DNA of 34,985 bases. It comes from Aphelidium insulamus (Eukaryota > Aphelidiomycota > Aphelidea > Aphelidiaceae). Positions 9,961 to 20,100 of this stretch are shown here, in pieces. Location of the stretch: the NCBI GenBank assembly GCA_036784855.1, contig JAZDSV010000089.1, forward strand, positions 1 through 34,985, given 5' to 3'. The notes under the pieces were generated by a model, which worked only from the letters and a program-made list of their open reading frames with translations, made no database searches and was not told the DNA's origin. Position numbers and translations under genes: made by a program. Positions within the stretch are counted from its first letter, which is position 1. Every line of letters starts with the position of its first letter.

Positions 9961-11674
9961 ATGGGCTTCTTGGGGCTGGCATTGTGCGCGCTGGTAGCCG
10001 TGGTTTGCTCCCTGTTTCGCTTCCTGTTCCATGGACCGCCTCGTCCCGCGTGGGACATGCAATTCGCGATCACGATGTCGCTGCTGCGCGCCATCCTCAA
10101 ATCGCTGGATACAGGTTAGTGGCTGTGTACATATGTATGTACTGTGTGCATGTGTGCCACAAGTATTTGCATGCATTGCCATCAAATTACATCATTCGCT
10201 TAGATGACCTGCCCGCGCTCAAATCGACGCGGGAAAGTATCGCGCTTCATGCGGCCAGCAAGCGCGCCACAATGGCCGGTATGGCCACCAAGTCTATGGC
10301 GGACCTGAGCAAGGACGCAAATAACTACGTGGCCAACCGGAAAAAGCTGCTTCCGAAAGGACTGGCCAGTAAACAGCGAGACAGCCGAGACTCGGCGCCG
10401 CTTTCATTCTACGCGGATCAGGAGATCATCATCCAGCGCCTGGACGCCGAGATTGTCGCCGCCACTGGGAATGCCCTTGCTCCATTCCACGCCGAATTGG
10501 AGGCGTTCACGTCGACTCAGCAGGTGCCTCCGCTCACTGGCGAATGGGTTCACACCTCGAATTGCGCCGACAAGAACAGTGCCAACGGTAAAGTCGTGCT
10601 GTACCTGCACGGAGGCGCATTTGTCGCAATGTCGGCCGAAGCCAGTCGCGGCATAGTTGTCAATATTTGTGTGGAACTTGCCGCGCCAGTATTTGGAGTC
10701 AACTACCGTCTTGCGCCAGAGTTCCCGTTTCCTGGTAGGCACCAGCTACTAGGCTTGTGTGCAGCTAACAGTAAAGGACCACTGCTGGATGCCGTATCTG
10801 CTTACATACACTTGTTGCGATCGGGCATTGATTCCAGCCGCATTGTCCTGATGGGTGACTCGGCTGGGGCTGGGCTGGCGCTTTGTGTGCTTGTTTTCCT
10901 GCGAGATCACGCCGACAACTTTGCTGCTGCTCTTGGACACGCCGTACCTCTTCCGCGTGCGGCAGTCCTATTTTCTCCTTGGGCAAGTAAAATTCCGTAA
11001 TGTGAGGTGATCTTGATGTCTAACAAACTGTCTAGGCTGATTTGTCATTGTCTCTTCAGTCAGTTAAGATCAACTCCGATCTGGACTACTTGTCATTGTC
11101 GAATGATGGAGAACAAATCGGCTCAGGCTTCCTGTACGCTGCCGGTCTGCGTAGTGCGGAATGTTACGCGAACCCAGCTGAGTTGCAGCGATTGCGTGAC
11201 TTCGTCACCAAGAATCCGTACATATCACCGGCTCGTGCCGCCGACTTGTCATGTGGCCTGCCGCCGATTTTGATTCAGTGCGGTGGCTGCGAGATGCTCT
11301 TATCTGAACAACTGGCTATTTTCTATGTCGCTCAGCGGGACAAGTTGAAATATCCGCACGCAAATCTGGTGCCGTGGGTAACGCGAATGACGGAAATGCT
11401 GACTCCCGTCGATCCCTTGTTGAAGGCGGCGTCCTTTCAATTGGCGTCCAAACGAGAATGGCAACTGAATGAACCGCAGATGAGCAACGGTGCTATTACT
11501 GTCGAGATTTACCGCGATATGGTGCACGCATTGCCTGCATTTCCATTTTGCCGGGAATTCTTTTACTCAATGAACCGCGTGAGTGGGTGGCTTGAGAAGC
11601 GAATCAACGACAACGGCAACAAGGTGGAAGGCGACCTGCTGTTTGTGGATGTCAACTGCAATGGAGAACTGTAA
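9961..11674 (+). CDS. hormone-sensitive-lipase family alpha/beta hydrolase
   Basis: Four exons, 9961-10114, 10204-10734, 10777-10986 and 11064-11674, separated by introns of 89, 42 and 77 nt, give an unbroken 501-residue protein. The N terminus MGFLGLALCALVAVVCSLFR is a signal anchor. The oxyanion-hole motif is YLHGGAF, the nucleophile elbow is GDSAG, and the catalytic histidine probably lies in RDMVHALP near the C terminus. NYRLAPEFPFP joins across intron 2 to the DAVSAYIHLL helix, as in this family. The acidic triad residue is not obvious: the usual site reads CEMLLSE, without the Asp. Members hydrolyse acyl esters (acylglycerols, sterol esters or acetylated small molecules). The third intron was chosen because only the acceptor at 11061-11063 restores the frame. 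Confidence 0.9.
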
Positions 11675-11759
11675 AGCACATGCGCCACAGAGAACTATAT
11701 TAATGCCTCAATATATACACACAATTGAAATAATGTTGTGTGATTGCACACATGTTGAT

Positions 11760-13387
11760 TTAATCAAATGGAAGTCGATGTTGCGGTGAGGACGAGGTGG
11801 CAGCCGCAATCGCACTGGGAATACGGTGGCCACAGCATGTGGGAAACTGCTGGCCCATTGCAAACAATTCCTGTGGCAGATCCACGGGGGCATCGCCATC
11901 TTTGACACCACTGCCGTGCAATGGCCGACGGACACTGATGGGTATCATTTGCCCGCGCGGACCTTGAACATACTTGGCGACAGGCTCTGCGTCTGCTGCA
12001 TGACTGCAAGCTTCTCCACCATGACTATGGTGGTGATGGTGGACATTCAGGTCGGCTTCAGATTGTTCAGAAGACGCCATTCCCGCCCGGCTTGGCGGTA
12101 TAAATGGAGTCCACAATTCTTCTCGATGAGCGCCATCACCCGTAGCATCACTGCCATCAACTGTAGTTCGCAACAGCCTCATCTGCTCGTCGCTGAGATG
12201 TTCCACGCCCACCGCACCACACAACCGTCCAAACAAAAAGTGTTGCATAATCGGCAACTTGCCCAGCACTTCATTCTTGAACATCTTGACCAGACCGCTC
12301 TGAACCTTGGACCACAGTTTCACGCCTGAAATGTCGTTGAGCATCGGAGAGTGCCATGCCAGTGATTCGGTCTTGATCTATACGCAAATTCATTTTATGA
12401 GAAAATATTGTCATAAGATGTTACCGAGTCCACAAAGTGTATACATGAGAGATACATGTAATCGGCAGAGAATTCGCGCACAATATCCTTGTCATGGATA
12501 CTTTTCGGCTTGATGTACTTGTGACCTGCAATGGCTCAATAATTGATATATAATTGTGATAGTACTAACCAGATAGCTGAGCCGCGCCAAACAGAAACGG
12601 CATAAAGTGATAGTCGTCCAGGCCCCAGACGCCGTGTGATCCAGCTGGCTCCAGCCAGTACTCTGTTTGGAGGCGGCGCATCAACCGCACATAACCGGCA
12701 AACACTTGCAGCACTAGCGCCTGATAGGCGCCAGCGTTCAGCAGACGCAAACGCTCCAGACAGAGCAGAAAGACGACAAAGTTCAACTCGTGTCCAGTGC
12801 CATAGTCGATGCGACTCTTGTCGCCAAAGGCATTCATGGCACACGTACAGAGCTCCGCATCAAACGCCTGCTTGTCCCCCGTGTCGGCAAGTATCTTTGA
12901 CACATGTTCTGCTACCACGGGCTACATATGTGTGAGCCATGAACTTGTACCATATTGCATGACCTACCTGAGCCCCCCGCTCCAGCCAGTCCCGAAACAC
13001 ACGGTTGCCGAAGCGTGAGTTGGCATGGTCCACCGCGGGGAACTGCGCAACACTGGCCTCCAGTTCTGTCACCATGTCCAGCACCATCTGTGCAGTGCGT
13101 GACATGGGACGGCAGCATGTGGCGGTGATGCGGGCGTCGCCACCGGGCAGCTGGACAGCATCGCACAGCTGCATAATGAAATCAAGCAGGTGGGTGCATG
13201 TTGGTGACACGGTGAATGCATCCAGGTCGGCCTGAGTCAGGATGAGACGGCGCGGCAGAGCGCTGAGCCAATTGGCGGCGTCAGCGGTGTCGGCGGTTGC
13301 CACCATTCTGTCTTTGATTGACGTCGAGGGAATAAGTGTTGAATGGTTGCCCCAAGTCGCCATGTTGGACTTCAGAATGTCTTCCAT
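11760..13387 (-). CDS. PTPA: serine/threonine-protein phosphatase 2A activator (PTPA)
   Basis: PTPA (yeast Rrd1/Rrd2) is an ATP-dependent peptidyl-prolyl isomerase-like activator that helps load metal ions into the PP2A catalytic subunit. Exons (minus) are 13387-12968, 12921-12570, 12525-12425 and 12377-11760, with introns of 46, 44 and 47 nt; the joined frame is intact at 496 residues. Diagnostic blocks are [72 protein letters not shown] and [10 protein letters not shown]. Family members are usually near 320-400 residues; the excess here is mainly a C-terminal extension of about 110 residues with a histidine tract (VHHHHHSHG) and no recognised domain. It converges with the lipase gene, 85 bp apart. 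Confidence 0.96.
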
Positions 13388-13460
13388 ATCCTGCGCCACC
13401 TCTTACGGAAAAATTATTCGTATTTTTGTCTCTGTCAGCAACGCTCTTTTTTTGTAGAGT

Positions 13461-13562
13461 GCCCGGAGGTGAATTGTGCCTCCAGATGCAAGAGGAATGC
13501 GTAAATGTACAGAGTAGGCCCCCATTTCCTCTTGCATCTGAAGGCATTATTCACCTCTGGGC
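13461..13562. repeat. 102-bp inverted repeat (37-bp arms) between PTPA and the secreted-protein gene
   Basis: The arm 13461-13497 starts GCCCGGAGGTGAATTGTGCC and ends CAGATGCAAGAGGAA; the reverse complement of 13526-13562 matches it at 33 of 37 positions, with the inner 15 bp perfect. The spacer is 28 nt. The transcript would fold into one long hairpin on either strand. It lies 74 bp upstream of the PTPA start codon and 98 bp upstream of the next gene. It could be a MITE-like insertion, an inverted local duplication or a small-RNA hairpin. No target-site duplication is obvious. Confidence 0.92.
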
Positions 13563-13660
13563 AACCAAGTCGTGCCGCGATTGGCGAGATAAGTATGATC
13601 GTCATTCGGGTGCCAAGCGAGTATAAAGTGACACTAACACACAAGTAAAATCAAAAACAG

Positions 13661-14292
13661 ATGAGATTTATAGCTATTGCTCTCATCGCTGTGCTCTCGC
13701 CCGCTGCCGGAGGCTCAGTTGTTGAGACGCTTATGTTTAAGGAGCCAAACTGCAATGGCCAGCCAGTTCTGCGTGCGCGATCCAAGCAGGACGTGACTTG
13801 TAGTGAAGTAACCGTCACCGCGTGCAAGTCAGTTTCTGACAGTACATCTGGAATGGAGCTGTGCACCGATTCGGACTTTAGCCTGGAACTGCCTCGGGAC
13901 GCAACAAAGCAGTACATGGAAACGTTTATATATAACAAAACCGGGTGTGATAGCAATGACGCCGTGTCCGTGGTGCAGTATCGAGCTAATGAGTGTTTTT
14001 CTGCAGCTGGGACGTCCATGATTATCTCATATGATCCCCTCACAGGCACCGGAACCATGAAAAGTAATTGCTCAGACTTGGCGTGCTCTGTGGGCTGCAA
14101 AACAGAGCCTTTGACAGCTCCAGAGATGGCATTTGGCAAGTGCCACGACATGAATGCAAGCCACCCAATTCCACCGGGCAATATCAGATTTCCATGAAGT
14201 TTGAGTACGTAGCGTCGTCAAACTCTGGAGGCCGTCTGACACCGGTGGCTGCACTTGCTACAATTTTTCTGGCTTTGTTGCTTGGAGCGTAG
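13661..14292 (+). CDS. secreted cysteine-rich protein, probably GPI-anchored
   Basis: I do not recognise the family. The product starts with a clear signal peptide (MRFIAIALIAVLSPAAGGS), followed by a domain with ten cysteines spread over about 150 residues and N-glycosylation sequons NKT, NCS and NAS, so it should be secreted and disulfide-bonded. In its first frame it ends at a TGA at 14195-14197. An ATG overlaps that stop, and the shifted frame continues through a Ser/Asn/Gly-rich spacer into the hydrophobic C terminus LTPVAALATIFLALLLGA, which looks like a GPI-anchor signal. I found no intron with the right phase, so a one-base consensus deletion near 14190 is the simplest explanation, and the gene is drawn to 14292. 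Confidence 0.65.
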
Positions 14293-14474
14293 AATTAGTA
14301 AGTGTTCCGACAAGGCGGCCACACTTTATGCTTATAAAACTTTTGCCTGCATGAATATTTACGAAGCAAATGTCATTAATTGATATATATATTTGTTAGG
14401 CAATGTAACAATCCACGTACATATGTTCAACGAGCACGAACAGGTGACTGTCCATCTGGCAACCACAATCAACA

Positions 14475-15140
14475 ATGAGACGGCGACGCCAAGTACACCG
14501 CCGACTGTGCACAGCCGTGGTGTACATTAGCTACGGGGTACCGATATTATGGCAGCATGGTGCCTCTTCGGTATATGGGTGTAGGAGTGCAGGGTCCCGG
14601 GTCGTCTGCCATAAAGACACTGTTATTATGGCACTATTGGCTACGCTCGCTGGTGGTGCCTGGGCGCTGACAGAGTGGCTTGTCCGGTTGGATCCCGGCT
14701 ATATACCGCTGGGAAGTGCTGGCAACAACGACACTGCATTCAATGCCATGCAGTCGTGCAAGCCATGTCACCTGGTGGACACTCGGCCTCCCTTGGCACG
14801 TCACTGTTCAGTGTGCGGGAGATGCGTCGGTCGCTACGATCACCACTGTTCCGTGCTTGACCGCTGCATCGGTGCCAACAACCACGGAGCATTTGCCGGC
14901 ACGCTGCTCGCACATCTGGCGCTCCTGACGGCTGCTGTGGCTCAAACAGCGATGAACTTGGCAGACTTTAACCCTCCAGACCGCTTGGAGCCGGGATACA
15001 ATGTAATGACACTGCTCAATTGGCTCAACGTGGTTGTGGGTGCAGGTGTATGGGTGCCTCTGGCTGCCTATACCGCCTTCCACGGCAACCTGTGGCGCAC
15101 CGGCAGCACAACGGCGTCCAAGCTGCGCAACCGCCGATAG
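14475..15140 (+). CDS. DHHC-type palmitoyltransferase
   Basis: An integral membrane S-acyltransferase that transfers palmitate from CoA to protein cysteines. Order of features: two hydrophobic stretches, the DPG motif (LDPGYIP), the cysteine-rich domain from CKPC through HCSVCGRCVGRYDHHC with the catalytic DHHC cysteine, then CIGANNHGAF, and two more membrane helices (LLAHLALLTAAVAQTA and a second ending VPLAAYTAF). At 221 residues it is short, and no clear TTxE motif follows the last helix. The start is uncertain: an alternative 5' exon from the ATG at 14423, with an intron 14520-14592, joins in frame ahead of the second hydrophobic stretch. No frame damage. The next gene on the same strand begins 100 bp downstream. 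Confidence 0.9.
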   Translation: MRRRRQVHRRLCTAVVYISYGVPILWQHGASSVYGCRSAGSRVVCHKDTVIMALLATLAGGAWALTEWLVRLDPGYIPLGSAGNNDTAFNAMQSCKPCHLVDTRPPLARHCSVCGRCVGRYDHHCSVLDRCIGANNHGAFAGTLLAHLALLTAAVAQTAMNLADFNPPDRLEPGYNVMTLLNWLNVVVGAGVWVPLAAYTAFHGNLWRTGSTTASKLRNRR

Positions 15141-15240
15141 TCGTGCCCTGATTGGTGCGATGGATCCCTGAAGGCGCGTGCACAACAAGGCGCCGCATTT
15201 ACAGTTCTTTCTTCACGCAAATCGTTTTTGTATTCATTCG

Positions 15241-17039
15241 ATGCGGATGCAGCTGTTCAGCAAAGGCGGGCTGATGTTCATTGCCATAGCGGTGGTAGTT
15301 TCCGCATACTGCTGTCAGATTGTTTTGGCTGTTCTGCCGCTGCATCGCATGAAGGAGATGCTGGAGACTGAATTCACTTCCGAGACACCTTATTTGCTGA
15401 TATATCCGCCAGTTGCATCGGCCATAAGCGACACCAACATGGTGTTGCACGTGAGCGGCATCCTATACAAGTTGGATCAGACTGATTTTCCCAATAATTT
15501 CACGCAGTCCGTCCTAAACCTGCCACTCAAGAGTAATCTTGTCAATCAAGTATACAAGCACGCGGTAGACGAGGGCAAGGCCGAAGCTAGTGAAACTGAT
15601 ATCAAGTACCGTTTGCGCTTATTTCGTGCCGAGCGCGAAGACGACGAGGACGTCAAGTTGCGCGTGACCGTGGGGAATTTCGGCGCCATGGACCGCACTG
15701 ATCTTTTATATGGCGACAACGTTATTGTGGCTGGCGGTGACACCACGCAGCTGTCCATGACCGACATGGCCGTCACCACCGATAGCGATGGCTTCTTCCA
15801 AATGGATATCGCTGTGCAGCTAGCACAGTCTGCACAAAATAGTACCGCGTCCGCAACACTGACAATGCCGACTTCGGCGCTCCATTCTTGCCAGTGTGGT
15901 TTATCTCGCGATTTTCGCGTGCGTGTGTCCATCGAAAGCAGTCATGGACAACAGGAAGTGGGCACGATGGTGACTGCCCACGTGCTGGAATCGTCTGGTC
16001 TTTCAATTATCAGCGATGTGGATGTAAGTACGATGTTTAGAAATTTACAAATTCTCATTTAGTTTGGCAGGATACAACTAAAATATCGTTTATAACAGCG
16101 AGCAAGCAGACTGTTGCCGAAACGGGTCTGTACGGCAAATATGTCGCGGTGCCGGGCATGAGTGATGCGTACAACAAGTGGATGGCCCAGTTTTCTCCTG
16201 CATCACCTGCAGCATCGGTGGGCGTGGGCACTGGCAGCAATCCCACTTCGCTGACTGTAGGCGCCAGACCGGCCACAATTTCATTTCACTACGTTAGCGG
16301 GGCGACGTGGACGCTTGCCCCACCATACTACAACCATTTTCTGACCCAGTCCAAATTCCCTGCCGGCACTTTGACTAGCAAAAACAACTTTGTCGGGCTT
16401 TCCGACTCTGTCAAGTATCCAACTATTGCATCGTCTTTCTATTTGCCGTGGACCACTGGAAACGCAACCGAGAAAGCTACACATGTCGAAGTGTCCGCCA
16501 ACAGCACTATTCCCAATTCAGCGGCAGAGGCCAGCACATTTGTGTACAAGTCGGTTGTTATTAACAAACTGGTCACCCAAGCGCCACTTACAAGGAACTT
16601 TGTGCTGCTTGGCGACTCTACAGAGTTCGATCCCGAAGTTTATGCCGAGATGGTTGACAACTGGGGCTGGGCAGGTCAGCAGCACGGCGATGCTCCCGGC
16701 CGTATTCAGTGTATCTTCTTACGAGCTGTGCAACCCGTTCTTAGCAATGAGTCAGATGGCGGTAGCTCTACCCCACGGTCACTGGTCCGCGAGTTGCTGG
16801 AAGATGGCGGTGATGACATGTCGCTAACGAAACTGGCGACCGAGAAGTGCGCCGACGGCACCGACATGATGGCAGTTGGATCATGTTTGCAGCGGGCCGC
16901 CCCGCAATATCTGGCCGAATTTACTAAGCGAGTCGACTCGCTCTACTCCAAGTGGCCCGACATGAGAGCTTCTCGTGTGCGGATATTTCACGACGGTGGA
17001 GACTTGATGTCTGTTAATTTAGCTGCCGGTCAATGTTGA
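15241..17039 (+). CDS. App1-like phosphatidate phosphatase (DUF2183), membrane-anchored
   Basis: Two exons, 15241-16023 and 16071-17039, with a 47-nt GT-AG intron, encode 583 residues. The HAD-type catalytic motif is assembled across the junction: exon 1 ends SDVD and exon 2 begins DTTKIS, giving DVDDT (DxDxT), so the frame and splice are secure. Other family marks follow: FHYVSGATWTLAPPYYNHFL, then FPAGTLTSKNNF, then VLLGDSTEFDPEVYAEM and the GRIQCIFLRAV strand. App1 in yeast dephosphorylates phosphatidic acid to diacylglycerol at actin patches and endosomes. Unlike it, this protein has an N-terminal hydrophobic segment (about residues 11-32) and sequons such as NFT and NST, suggesting a lumenal or extracellular enzyme. 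The start at 15241 is the first ATG before the anchor. Confidence 0.9.
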
Positions 17040-17119
17040 ACAAAATGTTGCAATAGATCATAATGAAGCATTCACAATTCATTGAATAGGGCATTTCAAT
17101 TGACGATGCGACATCGTCG

Positions 17120-20100
17120 CTATTGTTCATTCGCACCAGAGAGCCGGATGGTGATCTTTTGCTTCTTTGGCTTTGGGCTGGCAGCTTCTTCGGCTGCATC
17201 TTCGTCGTCAGAATTCAGTGAGCGAGAAGGTGCTGCACTCGAGTCGCGGCTACGTTTCCCCAAACTCTCCGCGGGAGGTTCAGGGGATCCAGATGCAGAC
17301 TGCTCTCCCGCATCATCGTCGTCTTTATCCCCATCTGAACCGTCGTCTTCATCTTCAATGACGGGCGCACGTTTGCGCTTACTGGGTGTGCCACGTTTCG
17401 GCCTGGAGCGTTCCTCTTCCTCGGCTTGCTTGTCGATTGCGCGCGCCCACTGATCATCCGATAACCCATCGTCGTACTTGACTTCATCGCGCTGCCGCTG
17501 ACCACGCCCGTACTCGACGTGTTTTTCCTTGCGCTCGGGCACGAAATCGTGCAAATAGATATCGGGTAGTTCGTTCATGGTGATAAGGCGGCACACGGGT
17601 CCAGTCTTGCCAAGCTGGTTCCACCACAAAATATCCTCCTTGGCCCGTTTGATGTCCATCTTGCGGAAGACTTCTAGTTCGGCGTCGCTGCGTGACACAA
17701 TCTCATTCAACTCGTCGTCGTCATCCACGTCCTGCAAGTCGTTTGTCTCGTCGGGATTCTCCTCGAACAGAGCTCGCAAGAATGAATCGCGCTCCTCGTT
17801 GGTGGACTTGTTGTCAAACTTTCCTGCCTGAATAACCTTCCCGTCAATGTCCAGTTTGTACTGCGCGCGCGCCAATATAGTTTCCTCCACCGAATTGGCG
17901 GTGATGAGTCGAAAGATGCGCACTTCATTCGTCTGACCAATACGATGCGCACGGTCCTGCGCCTGCAAGTCCTGGTGGGGATTCCAGTCGGAATCAAAGA
18001 TGATGACCGTGTCGGCTGTTTGAAGATTGAGACCTGCAGCTGTTAGTTGGGCAAACGTATGATTGCGCTAGACTTGCCCAGTCCACCGGCGCGCGTGCTC
18101 AGAATGAAAACCGAGTACTCCGAGTCTGGAGCATTGAAAAGCTTCAGAAGCGCGGATCGATCTTCGGCCTTGGTTGAGCCGTCCAGACGTAGGTACTTTA
18201 ATTGCTTGAAGCGCAGGAAATCCTCCATGATGTCCATGACGGCGGTCATTTGGAAAAATATCAAGCACTACATAAAGTTAGACGGTATTGAAAGACATAC
18301 CAACGTACACGATGTCCAGTGGCAAATAGTTTTGGGAGCACGCGGTCCAGCAGCTCAAACTTGCCGCTGACACGCATAATGATCTCATTCGTGCCATGGC
18401 TCGGGTTCATATTGTCTTCTACCTCACCGAATACAAACGGATGGTTGCATACTTTACGCAACTGCATCACAGCATTGTTGACGCTGCGGATTCCAGAGTT
18501 TTTCTTGCCGCCTTCCTCCGACGAGTTGACCATGAAGGCGCCACTGCGTCGGATCTGGCTGTACAGCTTTTGCTGCAGTGCCGACATACGCGTTTTTAGC
18601 ACTCGCTCCACCTTATCGGGCAAATCCTTCTCTACGTCTTTCTTGAGACGACGCAGCAGAAACGGACGCAGCACCTTGTGCAGACGGCTAATAATCAAAA
18701 GCTGTTCTTCTTCGTTCAAGTCAATCTTTTCACCGGTATTTGCGAACGGGGTGTTGAACCATTCGTCAAACGATTTGACAGAGTTGAACACTTTGGGCAA
18801 CACAAAGTTGAGTAGCGCCCACAATTCCGGCAAGTTGTTCTGCACAAAGTTAAGAGTCGCATGTACCAATTTCAGCCATCATACGCACCTGCAATGGAGT
18901 GCCGGTGAGAATGACTCGGAACCGCGAATTGTAGAATTGAGTGAGAGTAACAGACAACTTGCTATGCGCATTCTTCATGCGGTGTCCTTCGTCGATAATT
19001 GTGTAGATCCATTTAAATTTGGACAGGAAACCCTTGTCCTTGATAACATATTCGTACGTGGTCAGCAGCACATTGAATGTGCCATGGCGCATTTCCGTCA
19101 GCTGGATGTGACGACGCTGATTTGGTCCGCCTTTGTAAACCACCTTGACCACCGAAGGCGCCCACTTTTCAAATTCCAACGTCCAATTAGTAATAGTTCT
19201 GAGGTATCAGTACCATAATAGTAATTTTAGTAGACGTACGAAAGAGGAACAATGATGAGGAAAGGGCCATTTTGGTTCTTCTTTTCCATGAGAAACGTGA
19301 TGAGGGAAATCGTCTGAATGGTTTTACCAAGACCCATCTCGTCGGCCAAGATGCCGTTCAGCTTATTGTTGTACAGCGACACCATCCACTCCAATCCCTT
19401 GATTTGATACTCTTTCAGAGTGCCGCCCACGAGTAGTGACGACTGTTCCGTGACAGTCTCCTTGATCTTGTGTGCCACATGATAATAGTCGATCAGCTTA
19501 CTGGCATCTTCTCCGTCGTCTACATCCGGTGGCACAACGCCCACAGGCAGCGGAGGCGGGACAGGCATCGACGGCTCCGACTCCATCATACGCACGCCAT
19601 CCTTTTGCGCCTCCACGAGTGCGGTCAGACTGTTCAAGTAGGTGTCAGTCTGTTGCAGCAAGTGCGTAAGACGAGTGTCCTTTTGCTTGTCGATCAACTT
19701 CATGTACGCTTCCTCGTCATCGGCCTACGTACATGGTATTTACGTCAATTGGAATAAATCGACAAGTACCTTCAGTGCGCGAATACGCTCCTTGGTGAGT
19801 CGCTCCTGGCGCTTCTGCTCCTCCTTTTCAACATTGCTGTGCCACTGCATAACGGCACGGCCCAACTTGAGTTGCTTTTGCAACAACATCTTTCGCGAGG
19901 AAATCATATCGCGTCCGTGCTGCAGCATGACATTCAAATGTTCCACCTGCTTCTGGCGTTCCTTCTTCTCGCGCTCAAGTCGCTGATGGCGCTCCATCTT
20001 TTCAGTGAGACGGATTTCACGCAATGACGGCTTCTTGACACGGCGGTAGTCCGAGCGAGACACGGCCGTCTGCAGAGTGGTTGCCCGCTTCATCCCAGAC

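Noticed and set aside
10115-10203. Continuous lipase frame starting at 9984 without the first intron
   Set aside because: The 9961 ATG gives a proper signal anchor and splices in phase to the second exon; the unspliced peptide has no family similarity.
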